Source of the DNA: Cinclus cinclus
Lineage: Eukaryota; Chordata; Aves; Passeriformes; Cinclidae
Assembly: GCF_963662255.1 (NCBI RefSeq)
Contig: NC_085055.1
Coordinates: 7,354,602 to 7,418,601 of the forward strand
Direction of reading: 5' to 3'
Length of the DNA: 64,000 nt
The notes under the pieces were generated by a model, which ran no database searches, was not told where the DNA came from, and saw only the letters and a program-made list of their open reading frames with translations. The translations under genes and the position numbers were made by a program. This document shows, piece after piece, positions 26,301 to 41,300 of the stretch (within the stretch, counting starts at the first letter, position 1; every line of letters begins with the position of its first letter).

Positions 26301-29300
26301 TTATGTTCATCACACCTCTTCTGGAGAAATCCCAGTGACTTTATAGGATTTACTATAGAGTCCATTTTGTATTGTGAAATAACAGAATACCCTAATGTTG
26401 CAGGATTTTTTGTAAAACTTTTTTTTAAAAAAAATTTAATTATCATAGACTCTATGAAGATTCTTAAATCTCATCCTGACATGCATGAAATCTCTTTCTG
26501 GCTTTATCTGGAAGTTGTAAGTGACAGCTGATAATGTGTAGGCGGAGTTGAAGATAGGAAAGTCATATGCAGGAAGTTTTGCTTTCAGAAAATGTTCTAA
26601 TGATACTTTTGACGTCCGTCTTGACACTAATGAAATAATTTCTTAGAAAACTATTTAAAAGCCATATTGAATTCTCATTATTCCTAGTTTTAATCCAAAT
26701 GGACCATACAGTCCATAATACCTCATAGACTGCTGTGTTTCAGTTGCTGTCAGTGTGATCTCATCCCCACAGCTGTAGAGAAATTGGTAATAGTCAGAAG
26801 TAACTGTATAGCTAGACTCTGCTCAGACTTTTCAGGCTTCACGACAATAAAATCATTAAATAGTTATGTAATTTTATTTGGTACTTTACGTATATGCATT
26901 TGTGACTTGAAGTGCATACTTGATAGATGTTATGCTTGATTATACTAGGGAGTAAAAGAGTTTGGAATACCAAGTGAAAAAGCTGTGCAGGTAATTCCAA
27001 GGCAGTTGCTGCCTACGTGTCTGCCAGCAGTGAGTCTGCATTACATTCTCCTGTGGGAGGGAAGAGCAGTGTGCCCACTTTGAACTGAAAGACTTCCTTC
27101 CGTGAAGGAGTTCCTGCAACCCACGTGGCATTGTAAAATGTACAGACTCTTTGTTGGAATTTGTACTTTAGATTTTATTAAAAATTGTCCTGTGTTTCTG
27201 TTTATGCAGCTGATGTTTGTGCAGTGTCAGCTGTCGGTCTGCTGAGAGCCATATCTACAGTTCCTCTCCAGCTTTGGCATTCTACATTAGGACCTTATGC
27301 TTGTGATTATTAAATCTCTCTGTACCTTACACAGAAACCCACACTTCACCTGGTAATGGTAATGGGCTAATTGTCCTAAGTCCTCAAAAGTCAGTGTAGT
27401 TGGATTCCTTTTTTGCACTTCTTTTGTCTTATTAATGGAATGTGTAGTCAGTGGATATTCATGACTTTAACTCTACAGAGCATTGAGTTCTGAATGTTAA
27501 TCAGATGTTTTATGGTACCTGAATTGGAATCTCTCTCTTGATTCTGAAGCTGTGCTTTTCAGCGAAGGAAAGAACTGAATTCAGTTCTGCAGAATAATTT
27601 TTAGCTACTATAGGCTGACCTTAGAAACACATTGAGTACTGTGAGAACACAACAGGAATAGAAAACCAGGTTCAGCTGTGAAATAAAGTGGCATAATGAG
27701 GCAGAGACCAGTATTGAATCACATACTCTTGGAATGCAGATAAAGGGCTGTCTCTAGAAGGGAGTTAATCTCTCCCTGTAACATTTGTTGTCTTTTGATA
27801 AGTTGTCATGTAGCAGAATGCTGGACTGTGTGAAGTTAGTTCTGAGTGCTGTGACTTCAGTGTTTTGTCCCTATATAGAGTTTGGAGGAACTGTAGTAGA
27901 GGAACTCCTATTTTCTGCACCGTATGCCATGTTAATTTGTCCCTGTGCTGGGGTATGTTCAAGGGAACTGTTGGTAGCATAAATTTGGTAGAAGTTCTGC
28001 TTTGTCTCTGTTGCTGGCTTAACCATGCTTTAGGCTGTAAAATTTTATATGCTCTTTGCATCTTTAAACAGACAAAACTTTATACTCCCACCCAGTTTAC
28101 TTGAAACTGAAAGTCCCTGATTCGGGGTGTATTTTACTTTCAACTGTTTCGCTTGCTTAGCTTTCAAAGAAGGAGATTTGCCTGCCTTCTCTTGCAGTGG
28201 CAGCATGGCCTTTGAGAGGGTTTATTTTATTAGGAACACACTAGGTGGTTCAACAAGATGATTTCTGGTGACCTTCTTTGTTGAGGGTTACCAGTGTGCT
28301 TTCTGCTAGAACTAGTCTTTTGTGTTACTGATAGATGGGTTTGAGGGAAGCTCAGGGAGCAGAAAAGCAGGTTTTGAGCAAATGCTTTCAGAGCACTGGC
28401 TGTGTATGAGCTCAGGTAAAAGGAGATTTGTTTTCATAGGCCCTTTGCAGCCAACTGTCAGTGTGGGCTCCTTTACTGTCCATCATTACATGGAGAGATT
28501 GACTGTGTCAAAATTTATCTTTCCCTGAGCTGACACATAATACCTCAGTGGGCTGGTTGCTCCTTGCACAGCTGGTATGGTCTTCATCCTCCTCAGCTGG
28601 CAGTTTCTTAAATGGGTATAATCCATTCAGCAGATTTCCTGGAACTTGTTTCTCTTAACATAGCTGTGCAGCTTTCTTACTCCTTTAAAACTGCAGGATC
28701 CTCTTTGACCACCTCTGCTTGGGCAAATACCAGGCTGGAGTAACGGCAGGAGTAGTGTTCTTTTGGTTTGGTTTGGTTCTGTTTGGATTGTTTTTTTCTT
28801 TTTTTTTTTTCAGCATGCCTACCCTCCTTAACCAAAAATTTAGCATCTTAATTTCTGCATGGATACTTGGGTATAACTCTATGAGGTTGATATTTAAGTT
28901 TTTGGTATAATGAATGCCACCTAAATGTAAGCACAAAAAAAATCCATGAAATACTGTAGTTTTCTTTGTTTTCCTGGGAGGTCCTACAGGCTTTTGGCCT
29001 CATCTGGTCCCCAGTTTAGTACCTGAAAGATGATACCATAACTGGCTGTGTGGCAGACTCCACTGCCAAGTGTGACTGAAACTGTCTGCTGGACTGTTCG
29101 GGGGGGGGGAGTTGTTTAGGATTCAGTTTGTGTTGGGAGGAACACCAGTGAAGCAAATAGTGCTGTGCACAGCTATTGGAATAACTGCCCTTGCCTGGAT
29201 GTCTCTCCTTTTGTTCCTGTGAAACACCTGTGCACACCTGTGGGGACAGTAAGAAACTCTTGGTAGTAAGTTCAGTTGTAAATGAGATGGTCAGGATGAG

Positions 29301-32300
29301 CAGGCAGTGGGAGCAGTCCCTGTACTCTGCACCTCTTGGAATAGCCAGCTAAGAATATCAGCAGCCTCGTGCAAGGAGTGGGAGTGTGTCTTGGAGCTTT
29401 CTGAGATTGGAACCTCAAGTGTTAGTGGTGGTCTTGGCTCAGGTTCAGGCTGTATTGAAATTGCTCCTTTTTGATTTCACATGCATTCTTGTAACACAAA
29501 TGTTTTTGTTTTAGGGATTTATCAAAGATGTTCATGAGGACTCCCTCACAGTTGTATTTGAAAACAAGTAAGTATTTTATTTTTAAAACAATTATTTGAG
29601 TATTAGGTTATTTCAGTTTTGTGCTTTTTGCTGTTTTTTTTTTAAATTGTTTTGTCTTTAAGAGGAAGCAGATTTCATTAGATATAGTTCTAGAAGTACA
29701 GGCTTACTATTCTGTTCATCTTCCATGAAATGCTTTCTTGACTCTGTATCAGAATTCAGTTCATCAGTTACACAGTCCTGTACATTCTTTGGTATCTTCA
29801 GTGATGCCCATAGATGTGACAGCCAAATTTAATTAACATAGTAATCAGTGGCACAGGCTTGATACTCTTACACAAAAGCAGGAAAAGATGAAAAATACCA
29901 AAGTACTCAGATGATCAGTTCTCTGCCTGCTCTCTGGAATGCTGATCAGTATTCTCAACCAGAGAAGAGTAAAAATATCCTAATGGCAATATTTTTCTTT
30001 TAACTATTAGGAATATTGATATACATATATATCCAGTCCAAAGACCTGCTGTTTTTGAGTGGAAAAGAGTGCAAATCTGTTAGCAAATCTTGAAAAAGAA
30101 TTGCCCGTGAGGCCCATTTCATTTAATATATAAACAGTCGTGCTGCTGGCAGCTTGTAGTAGCAAGCCAAGGATAATCCATGGGTTGGTAAAGTACAAAT
30201 GAGTACCTGTTGTTCAGCATTCTGACTGATAACACTGTGGATTACCTGGGAGATTCCAGTGCTAATTCCAAATACTCTGTGAGCTACATCCTCTTTCCTG
30301 TTTCCCTTCCAGTTACTAGGTGGAGATCCTCTAAAATGTGTCACCTTTTTATGTGAAAATTGTTATAACCTTGGCCACCTCTACTAAATCTACTAAACGT
30401 GTAGATTAGTCTTTGACCTTTTCTTGAAGAAAGATTGCTGGGTAATAAAGGTACTGCTAGAGAGTGTGCAAGCGTGTCTTTATAAGCAGTATTTATAATC
30501 CTGCTGACATAATCTCAGGTATGTATGTGTACATATATACACATGTGTAAAAAGAAACCAGTGGGGGAGATGTAAATAATCCTGGGCTTTACCCTGCACA
30601 ACCCAGTGTTTGCTTCTTTCTAACCTGTGCTTTCTAGTCCTTTTATGAAGACAGAACATGAGATGGCAACCGTAATTTATACTAACGCTTAGGTGGTTAT
30701 GCAACCTGTTACTGTCTCCTAGGTTTTCATACCCCTACCCCAAGACCCAGCAAACAAAGAAAAAATTAAACCCTTCGTTCTCTCCATGGTCTAAGATGAT
30801 GTGGCAAATAATGTTTCATCTTCAGCATCTATATTACTTTCTGAAGAAAAGTAATTGCTTCTCTTTACATTTGAAATATATATTTTGATGTCAAAAACCA
30901 AGTAAGCCAAAGGAAGTGCCAGGGGTTTGCAGCAGGAGTTGAATTGTTGGCAAATGCATTTCTCTTGTTTAGTATCCAAATCATCCATGTGTTCTAAAGA
31001 AAGTCTGGCAGCAGCAGCCATGTTTCAGAAAGGATGGGCTGCAGCATATGTAGAGTGCTCTGTTGACTAAAAATACATCTGATCAGGAAGTGTGTACACA
31101 GTCAAATTATTCTGTGATGTAAATCTGATCAGTTCTTACGCTTTTTATGGAGTTAAATTCATAAGGGCTTTAGTGGAACCAAAACTGGCAAGAATGTCCT
31201 GTGCTGAGAGCATCAGTGTTGTGATAGTGATTCTCACTAACAAATACACACATCTACCCCACAATAGGCAATCTAAACTGTCACTTTGCATTTTCTGCTA
31301 TTGTTAGCCAATCTTCATCTACAGCTATTGTGAGGTTCCCAAAGTTAAGTATACCAGTACAGACTGCTGGTGATGATTTTGTGGCCATAGCAACACTCAA
31401 TCTCTGGGCAGGTAGCTTTAGTTCTTTTAAGAGACATTTTCTGAGGGTAAGGAGGCAAGGAATGAATGCAGAAGCTTCAGGACCTGGAAACTTTTATTAC
31501 TGTTAGATGGAAAATTGGATCTTGAGGTGCAGTTTATTGTAGAGGCTCACTGGAGTTTGAAGCAGCTGTATGGAAGGAGAGGCTTCTGTGTTTTAAGAAG
31601 CAAGAAACTCCCTTTTGTGATTTGACTGTAGCTTAGGCATCAGTTCTGTCAAATGGTCTTAACAGGTAGTTTGTATCCCATTACCAGTAATCTCTTAAAA
31701 CATCTTGGTTTGCATTTCACCAGTGAGATCCTTACAGTTCTGGACTTAAACAGTTTTGCCACCAAAACTTGGACTCATATTCTGAGAGCTGAGCCTTCTG
31801 TGCACTTTTCCACTGTGCACTTCCTCCCCTGACAGAGAGGGAAAGGAAAAACCCAAACCTTGAGATTAGTAACTGCTATATTTGCAACAAGGACAATTCA
31901 ATTGCAACTGAATTTTTTTGCCAGCCCCCTTCACCATTTCTCAGAAATAGAAGGTGATTTAATTAACATTTTGTGGCTGAAATACCTTCCAACCTAAACA
32001 AAAGCTATCCATGTCATAGAATCCTCAAGACTGGAAAGGCTGACACTTGATCCTCCGAGTTCAGGTCCAGCTGTTAGCACTGCACCACAGTGTTCACCAC
32101 TATGGAAGTGCCACATCCTCGTGCCCTTGGAACACCTCTGGGAATGGAGATTCCACCACCTCCTTGGGCAGTCCATTCCAATGTCTGACCACCCTTTTAG
32201 TGAACAAATTTTTCCTACTATCAATCTAAACCTCCCTGGCACAGTTTGACACTGTTTCTTCTCAGGTCCCTCTGAGCCTCCTTTTCTCCAGGCTGACCCC

Positions 32301-35300
32301 CCCAGTTCCCTCAGCTGCTCCTCATCAGATCTATGCTCCAGTGTCTTCACCAGCTTCCTTGTCCTTCTCTGGATGTGTTCCAGAACCTCAGTAATAATCT
32401 TCATGCATTTTTATTGTTTTTCAAACTATAACTAAAAGAAAAAGTTTGTTATAGTGTCTAGATTAGAGCTATATGATACATAGTATCTTTGTTAAGTGGG
32501 GTACTTGAGTGTATGCTGTTATTTCAGAGCAAACATTTAAATGTATCCACCTTCTCATCTAGGAAGTTGCAGAAATGCCCTTTGCTCCCTATGCTTAGAC
32601 TTGTTCTGCTAATGTAGAGCAGGTCTGGAAGTGATTAAAAGTCAGCAAAGCAAATGACTTGCAGTGATCCTGACTGTTACAAGTTGGTTGGTTCTGATTC
32701 TGTTGGTGCCTAATGTGAATCAGATGGGCAGAAGTGATGGATGTTGCCATGCTTTGACAGATACCATTAGAAGTCCCTCAGATATTCTAGATTAATACAG
32801 GTTTTTTGGAGGGTTTTTCTCCTGGTTTTATTTCAACCTTTGTAGAGTCTTTAGTGCGATTTCTGACTAAGAGTGAGGAACAGCTGATGGCATTTTATGA
32901 CATTCACAGAGTAGAAGGAGAAGGAATTTTGGGAGAACACGGTGGATTTAATTGCTCCAGTAGTCTTCATAAAATGCATTGGAAACATACACTTCTACAA
33001 ATAAAATACTTTTGTCCAGCCAACTTCAGTTAAACAAATAGCCTTGCTGTACAAGAAAGTAAACCTTTATTTTGTACGCCTAGAAATAATTAGTATTGAT
33101 AAGCAGGTATAAAGATATGTTTTGATCTGAATCTCTTACTGGGGAGCATCAGCGAATTTGCAGGTGGAAAGTTTTGTTAAAAATTGGAGTCAGATTTTCC
33201 TGAAATGCGTAAAACTTCAGTGGTAATCAGTTGAAATGTTAAATGTGAGGTGGAGAAATGGCTGAAACCCATACTGGACTGCAAAGGTGTCCACTTAAAT
33301 CTGTATAAGGGCTCTATGACTTGAGCAGTAGGAATGTTAATTACATCATATAGTATCTTTCACTGGGGTTTTATATAAGCCATTAGTTAATTTTTTCAGT
33401 TAATTTTAAGATGTTATAGTTAAATATTTTCCCAGATACTACTTTGGTCCTGCCATGATTATGTTGTTCCTCTGCTTACAAGGTTGACTCTCTAGCAGTA
33501 AAGAAACAGACCTCATTGTATGCAAAGAATGAATTTTAATGAAACTCAGAACGCCAAAATTAAAACTAAGAAAACAATAGGAAAACTTGAAAATTAATGT
33601 GTAATGCTTCTTCAATTTCCAGTTGGCAACCAGAACGCCAGGTGCCCTTCAACGAAGTCAGGTTACCACCACCCCCTGATATCAAGAAAGAAATCGGTGA
33701 AGGAGATGAGGTGGAGGTGAGTGAATGCTCATGAGCTGTCCTGGTCTGGAACTGATTGTCCATTCCAGGCAGTGGTGAGGGGTGTAAGGGCATTGTCAAG
33801 ATGAAGGCTTAAAATGGAGCATGTCTCTACACATGGGTTTATTAGAATTTCACTGAAGCTGTGACATTTCAGTTTTCCCACAAAACTGCCAGTGGAAATT
33901 TTTTCAAAATCTAAAACTTAAAATAGCTGAGAAGGTTTTAGGTCTGACACAAAATGTAGGCAGTTTTCTTTTTTGACCTGGAATGTAAAGTGTTGGAAAT
34001 TTTTGATGTGATGCTGTAATAAAGCTCCTCTGATAACAAGAGTTACAGATGAAATGTCTGGTACAGTCTGCTAGGAAATTGTGTGAATTACAGTGTTCTA
34101 GAGAGAGAGAGAGTGTGTTATTATGAATGCTGTATTAAATCTAGAAATCAAAATATGTGTGTTCTGTTCCCTACTCATTGTAGTCATGAGTGATTCAGTT
34201 TAACTTTGGGGATTTTTCTGTACTTGTCCTTAAAATTGAAATAGTGAGTTTCCTTTCCTGAGGATGCCATCATACTTTTAGGCAAATAGTCTAAGAAAAA
34301 AAAAGTAGCATAGGTGCTGTTTTTTTCTATTCCTGTATTTGAAATATGTTGCCTTTGTTAGAGGTTGTATGTAAAGGGTTATTTTCTACTTCATGCTACT
34401 ACTGTAAAACTCATTCAGTCTGCATGCAAATGACTTTGGCCTATCAGAAGTGTATGAGGAGCAAATGAAACTTAAGGATGAGAAAACTGGGTTTCAATAG
34501 GTTTCTATTCTATATCTGATCATGCATTAACTTGGTAGTATTTTTTATTATGGAATAGGTAGTCATGTGATGACTTGGTTCGTTTCAATAGTCCTTGGTT
34601 TATCAAGTAAGCCAAGGACAAAACAAATCAGAATCGTGGAGTTAGTTATGTGTGGACTTCCACTTTGAAAACAGTGTTTGAATTTACTGAGGAATTGTCC
34701 CCAAAGAAGCGTTTAGCCAAGGTTTTATCTTGCTTTAAAAATTTCCATCAAATTGTCAGTAATTTATGCAGAGGAAGTCTGTTCACACTCCTTGTAGTGC
34801 AAGAAGGATGGGAGCAGAATGCTGTTCCATTTTAATGAAACTTAGAAAAGCTGTGTGGTTCTTTCTTCATTATACATGCAGATAAGTGAATTATGTTTGT
34901 ATGTGCTTTTTCTGGTTCTTACTCCTTTCATTTCCAGGTTTATTCTAGGGCAAATGACCAAGAACCTTGTGGCTGGTGGCTGGCAAAAGTTCGAATGATG
35001 AAAGGAGAGGTAAATTATTTTAAAAATTACTGGTTTCATGCTTTCATGTTAAATACAGTAAATAGGAATTCTTTGTCATGGAAGAACTCTGAATAAAGTA
35101 CTACAAATACAAAAACATGTCAAAAGAGAATTGCAAGTTGTGACCACTTTGGAATGACCTTTGCTGCATTGCACAGCAGAGGGTCATGCCCTCAGAGCTG
35201 AGCAAATGACTTCCATTATCTGCGGTTTAATTGCTTGAAGGACTGAAGGCATGCACAAGGACAGGATTTCTGACAAGCCTGTTTTGTGGATTGAACTTGA

Positions 35301-38300
35301 AGTGAAGCACCTGTGGTTAAAACCTGTTTATGGTTTGTAAATTAAGCCTGCTGTAGCTATTGCTGTGGGTGGCTGTGGGTTGGTTTTTGTCTATGTTTTC
35401 ACTGAGTTTAAGGAAAGGACTCTGCTTGTTTTGCTTTTACATATGTCAAGTTTTTATTTTACCATAAATAAATGTTTCTTTGCAGCTGCCAAGTAACTTG
35501 CAGATTGAGACACTTGTGTGTGTAGAGCTGTGACAGTTTTTGACCCAATCTCATTAAAGCTTTATTTTGTGGAACAACAGCAAGAAAATTGAACTTCATG
35601 GTGGGAAGAGTCCTGTGTTTTGGTGCTTCTGCTGTGTCACATTCCTAAAACCAAAGCAAATGGTGTTGAGGAGAAATAATTATCCAATTTCTAATACTGT
35701 TTAAAAACTGTCAACAAATACCAGCTTTTGTTGAGCTCTGTAAGGGCAAGGTAGGTAGTAAACACCTACCAGAGGAAGATTCTGTTTGTTGACTCTTGTG
35801 AATGAGCAGCTCATTAAGGAATCAAGATAAAAGGAGACAAACTGATTTAAATGATAGTTTGCCATTTGTCATGATAATTTGTCAGTAAATGTCACAGAAA
35901 TTTGAAGTTTTGGTAGCAGTTAACTTGCTGTGCTGCTTATTTTCAGAAAAAGTCAGAGAAGTAAAATTTTTTACCAATTCTTAACTTCCTAGTTTTTACA
36001 GGAAAAAAAAGTTTTTCATCCTAAATGTACAGTGTAGGATTGTCAAATCAGTTATTTTAGGGAATTTTCCCTGCAAATAGCCTCACAGTTCATGTTGACT
36101 TCTTTGTATAGTCTTTAACATGGTTCTATATTTAGATTTTTTTCTGTAGAGTTAATTTAAATTCACAACCCAAGGATTTGTTGCATTGTGATTATTCTGA
36201 TATCCAGAATTGTCTTTAACTATAGAAGCTTTTAGAGTATGTAGTGGTAGATCTCTTTAATTTAGTTGTAATTTTAGTGTTTATTGATCCTTATTACTTG
36301 GGATAATAATGATACATTGATACATTTGAAAGCAGCTTTGTATAATTTGAATGATACTTAAAATAAACTTAGAGCTTGAAATTAGAAAAAAAGTGTGTCA
36401 TTACCAGAGTGATTTCCTTTTCCCAGATACTTAAGCAAAATGTGGTGAGACAAATAGATTCCAGTTTTGAGGGAGAAAGAGGTGAATGTACTGCTGCACC
36501 CCTAAATTGCATCCAGGTGGAAGGGAGGAGAGGAGAAGCTGCATTCCTAGCACAGAGCCAGGCTGCAGGGATACTGTGCACACAAGCTTCTTTAAACTTG
36601 CATGTGTTGGGTGGCAGCGTAGGAGTAGATTATTGGTAGCTTAAATCTTCTTAGTTCTCTTGCCTTCCTAAATCTGGCAGTCAAAAAGATTGATTTTTTG
36701 ACTCAATTTTTGCATTGGTTTTGATCTTACATGGTTCCCAGGTAGTTTGCTTGTTGTTTCAGTGGATTTACCTTGATTGTTTTGGTGTTACAGAGTAGAT
36801 ATTTCTGTGAAGAATTATTCTCTGTTTGATATTTTTTAGAATTAGAGCTCCAGTAAACGTTTTGGGTTTTGGAACTTGAACTGAACTAACAAAAATACTT
36901 GAAAGAGAGATGGGCATGAGAAAAATCAGTCCAAAATCAGTCCAGCTGTTGTGGGGCACTGAGACTATGCTGATAACAATGCCCTGACTTCAGTGCTGAA
37001 ATATGTCCAGGCTCATTTGTGTGGAAGTGTGTCATTGTTTTAAGGTTTTGTTTATCTATTCAGATTTTGTGCTTCCTTGCTGATGCTGGTAGTGTTGCTA
37101 TGTCTTTGTTCCTTACTGAAGTTACTATTTTTAAAAAAAAAAAATCTTTCCCAGTTCTACGTCATTGAATACGCTGCTTGTGATGCCACTTACAATGAAA
37201 TTGTCACTTACGAACGCCTCCGACCTGTGAATCAGAACAAAACTGTCAAAAAGAACACCTTCTTCAAGTGCACAGTGGATGTTCCTGAAGACCTGAGAGA
37301 TGCGTGAGTAGCTATGCATGCTTCAGGGAGGCTTTTACTTCATGGAAGGAGGAGAAAAACCCCCTTGGGTTCTGTTTTAGAGGCTGATTTAGGGGTCTGT
37401 GAAGAACCTTAAGGGTGTTTACAGTTGCAGTAGCTCATTTAGAAACTGCTGACTGGGACCTCTGCTGAGCTTTCTGGGTGGGGACAGAAGGCAAGTTCTC
37501 AGGTGGGAACTTTGTGCCTATACAGGTGATTCACTTCACAGTGGGCCTGTTACTGAGAGTTTCCAGATAACCATGGTGTCATGAAACCACAGAGAAACAG
37601 GAACCATGTTGGGAAGAATGGGGACTTTTCCTTCTTCTGAGGAGTCCTCGCCATAAACTGCTAAATATTCTAGGGTCTGATCATGTTATTACGTGTTCCG
37701 TTTTGGTACAGCTTGTTGAAATAACAATCATTTTGTCTCCTTAGGTGTGCTAATGAAAATGCACATAAAGATTTCAAGAAAGCTGTGGGAGCATGTAGAA
37801 TTTTTTATCATGCTGAAACTGCTCAACTAATAATACTGGTAAGTAATTGCTTCTCTGTAAATGTTACATGGATTTCCAGTATATTATTTAGAGGAAATAT
37901 GTGGCCAGCTGTGTGTGTGTATGGAAAATGGTTTAGCTTGTCAAGCTATGTAAATTGTGAGAGATTTAATGTAAGTAGATGTGTTTAATCTTCGAGGGTA
38001 GGACCTCCAGTGCATACAACCTGAATTTAGGAGCAGCTTTGAGTCTCACTGTCTGTATGACTTGTCATTCTCAGCTGAGTTCCATTTCACTGATTTTAGC
38101 AGATAGTTCAGAGGCAAATCATCTCACTCCACTCTGGAGTGAGATATTACACTGTGCAGTCAGACCCACAGATGGGTTTTCACATGAAGAGCTGCACTAG
38201 TTGAGTGTAGCCATTAATGAATTGTTCACTTCCTTTTGTGAAGGAAGATGTTCACAGATGCTTCTGTGGTGGTTTTCTTACTACATAGGGTTGTCCCAGT

Positions 38301-41300
38301 TTCAGTTTTTCTTCATAGCTCCATTTACTTGATATTATCCACTTGAACCTTACTTTGCAGGATTGTGTTTTCCTTGATTATCTCCCTTATTCACACACCC
38401 AGTGACAAGTGTGTACATGGTAGAAATACTTGTTTGGACAACATCAAGAGGACTTATTTACTATGCAATTCAGCAGCAAAGTCTTTAATATAAAAACATT
38501 CCGTGAGTGAGAACAAATAGTTGGTGGTGATGCTGAATTTCTCATGCTTTGTTTTGAGGAAGAATAATGTTCATGTAACTTCTGTAAATTGAGATCATGT
38601 TTATGACTTAGTTTCAATAGGTTCCTGATTGATCCTTTAAATGTGTATTTGCTTACAAAGCCAAAACTTAGGTTCCCTCTCTCCTGTAGTCTGCCAGTGA
38701 AGCAACAGTGAAGAGAGTGAACATCCTCAGTGACATGCACCTGCGCAGCATTCGCACCAAGCTCATGCTGATGTCGAGAAATGAGGAAGCTACAAAACAC
38801 TTGGAGGTAAAGCCATGGCTTGTGGCTCTTGTTGCTCGAAACTGAGCTCAGAGCAGTGCATTACAGTGAGTGCACGTGGATGAGTCTGCCTTTGTTTTCC
38901 CTTCAGTGCACAAAGCAGCTTGCTGCAGCATTTCATGAGGAGTTTGTAGTCAGAGAAGATTTAATGGGACTTGCTATAGGAACACATGGCAGTAACATAC
39001 AGCAAGCCAGAAAGGTTCCAGGAGTTACAACCATTGAACTTGAGGAGGACACCGGTACTTTCAGAATCTACGGAGAGGTAAGGGGGAACTTTATATGAAT
39101 CCTCGGAGCATTTCACTGTATCTGCTTTTAGAGTGATGAGAGCTGTACCCAGAATTAAGAACAGAAAACCTCTCCTGAGTTTTTGTGTGAGTGTCTTTGT
39201 GTATGTTGACACCATGGCGTCTTCTACTGCATGTATTTGAAATGCAAGCCTTTGTTGCAATGGTGACCTCCATGAGGTGTGTTCTGTCCTAATCACTCCA
39301 TTTTGCTGTATATCCTGAGTAAACCTGAGAGAAGTATAATTTCCTGCTGTTTTACTTGACCATGGGTTTGTTTGGCTTTCTTTTCTCCCTCAGAACCTAC
39401 CCTTCTCCCCCCTCTTTTATGTGTTTTCTGCTGCATAAAACCTAGCCAGGTGTGTTAAAGCCTGTATCTACTGCTTCTAACTCTTACATTTTGGCAGTTT
39501 AATGCTGGCTTTGGCAAAATAATGATTTGCTCTAAGTTGATTGCATTTCTGTGATTCTTCTGAATCTCACAACTGCCTTGAAATGTAGCTGGTCCTTGGG
39601 CCAAAACCAGGATCCATTCAAGAAGCAGAAGGCTAGTGACAAAAATGCCACAGTCACCAGGGCCCTGCCAGAAAACATTTTGAGGGTTTTTATCCCATCC
39701 CTAACTCTACAGGTGTCACTGAGTCTCTGATGTTAACTCGTCTGAAAGTCTGTGGTTGTCTCCTGTTTCAGGAATCTGAGATCTTGAATTCTGCTCCATC
39801 TATGTTAGGAGTATAACCCAGTTGTGATCAAAGGTTCAGATGAAGTTGATCCTGTGGAGAGGAGGTCAAACTTTTGTAATTTGCAGTATCTCTGAAATTG
39901 TGTCCTTAAATATTTCCAGGATATCAGGTTGGCAACAGATCCTTCTTTGATCTCCTACTGTCAGTAAATTGCATCTCAGTTCCTGAGGAAGAATCGGACA
40001 GTTTAAATGCAGTGGAATGTCCAGTGTATTCCGGTTTTGATCTCCTTCATGTGAATGATTTGATGCTGGAGCTTGTGGAAAGGTTATGACTGTCACCAGC
40101 CTCTTACAGAGGTGCACAGCAATGATTATAAATACCAGATGCCCCCTAAATAAAAATGCCTTCAGGCACATCCACCCGTGTCCTTCGTAGAAGTGATAAG
40201 TGCTTCTAAAAATGCCAGGCGGCTTAACTATTGAGCATGATAAGGGTTTCAGCATCTGGCTACACTTGCCTATTCTTTTGCCTCTCTTCAGCTAGTGGGC
40301 AACCAGCCAGGCCCTAATGGCTGAATGCACAGGCAGACAATTTCAGGCTGAGATGTGTGGGAGTAGTGAACCAGTGTTGTTGACATAGCAGTCACGGTCT
40401 GAAGGTTTCCCATAACTAATGTTTTGCATACGAATAAAAATTCACTGTGCAGGGCCAGACTCATTGAAGGAAGAAACATGAAGATAAGTTTTAAAGAATA
40501 TTGGAAAGCTCTGTTGATAGGAAGAGTCTGTGGCATGCTGTTTATGCATTTGTCCTTGTCTGGTCAAGGCCATTTTGGTTTCAAGACCCTTTCCTGGTTG
40601 GTTGAACTTCTGATTGTGATGCCTGTACAGATCACAGACCTGTGAACTTGAGAGCTTGGACAGTGTAGCCTGGACTACTTATGGAAACTTGTCCCTCTCC
40701 CAGAGAGGGAGAGCTGTGTCAGAAATGGAAAAGTTCTCTTAGACCTTCATTATTGTCAAAATGGAACTGCAGTCAATTCTTGTGCAATTCTTAACACTGG
40801 TAGGTATAATGCTGGGTTTAGAAGAATATCCTGCATTTAATTTTTCAATTATACTCTTCGGTAGCATGGATGTGTCTTGATTGTTTGGGCTACAGTGTGA
40901 AGTAATGAGGGCATCAGTGTAGGCTATAATTCAGAGTTAACAAAGGTAGTTGCTAGTGACTGGAATCCTTTGAGGCCTTTAGTCCATGTTCTAGTACGAG
41001 GAGCTGAGAATACCTTGTCTGAGTCAGCTTTGTGTGTTCACTCATCTTGGAGTGTGAGTTACACAGGTTGCACTCACATGAAAATCCTGAGTGCTTGTGG
41101 CAAAACTGTGAAGGGGCTTGGATGCACTGGAGAGCTGCAGCTCTCAGAGTTGTGTATTTGCTTGTCCTCACTCTGCTTCTGTAAACGCATTCACTGTTCC
41201 TTCACCCATATTTGGGAAAGAATTGATAAACATACCTGAGGCAGGAACTCTTTGCTTAATTGTGTCTCTTTGTAGAATTCATTGAGGATGAAGAATTGCT

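Larger units (their letters stand above)
20071..29514 (+). other. FXR1 intron 1 (9.4 kb)
   Basis: First and largest intron. It contains the end of the CpG island, a CR1 copy with a long A tract (about 23,108-23,410), poly-T and TTTGG-rich tracts near 28,760-28,812, a G10 run at 29,100-29,109 and a perfect 10-bp hairpin at 25,885-25,912. No conserved coding exon was recognised. Confidence 0.7.

Noticed and set aside
31994..32404. 136-codon minus-strand open frame in FXR1 intron 2
   Set aside because: It coincides with a CR1 fragment and represents decayed element sequence rather than a host gene.
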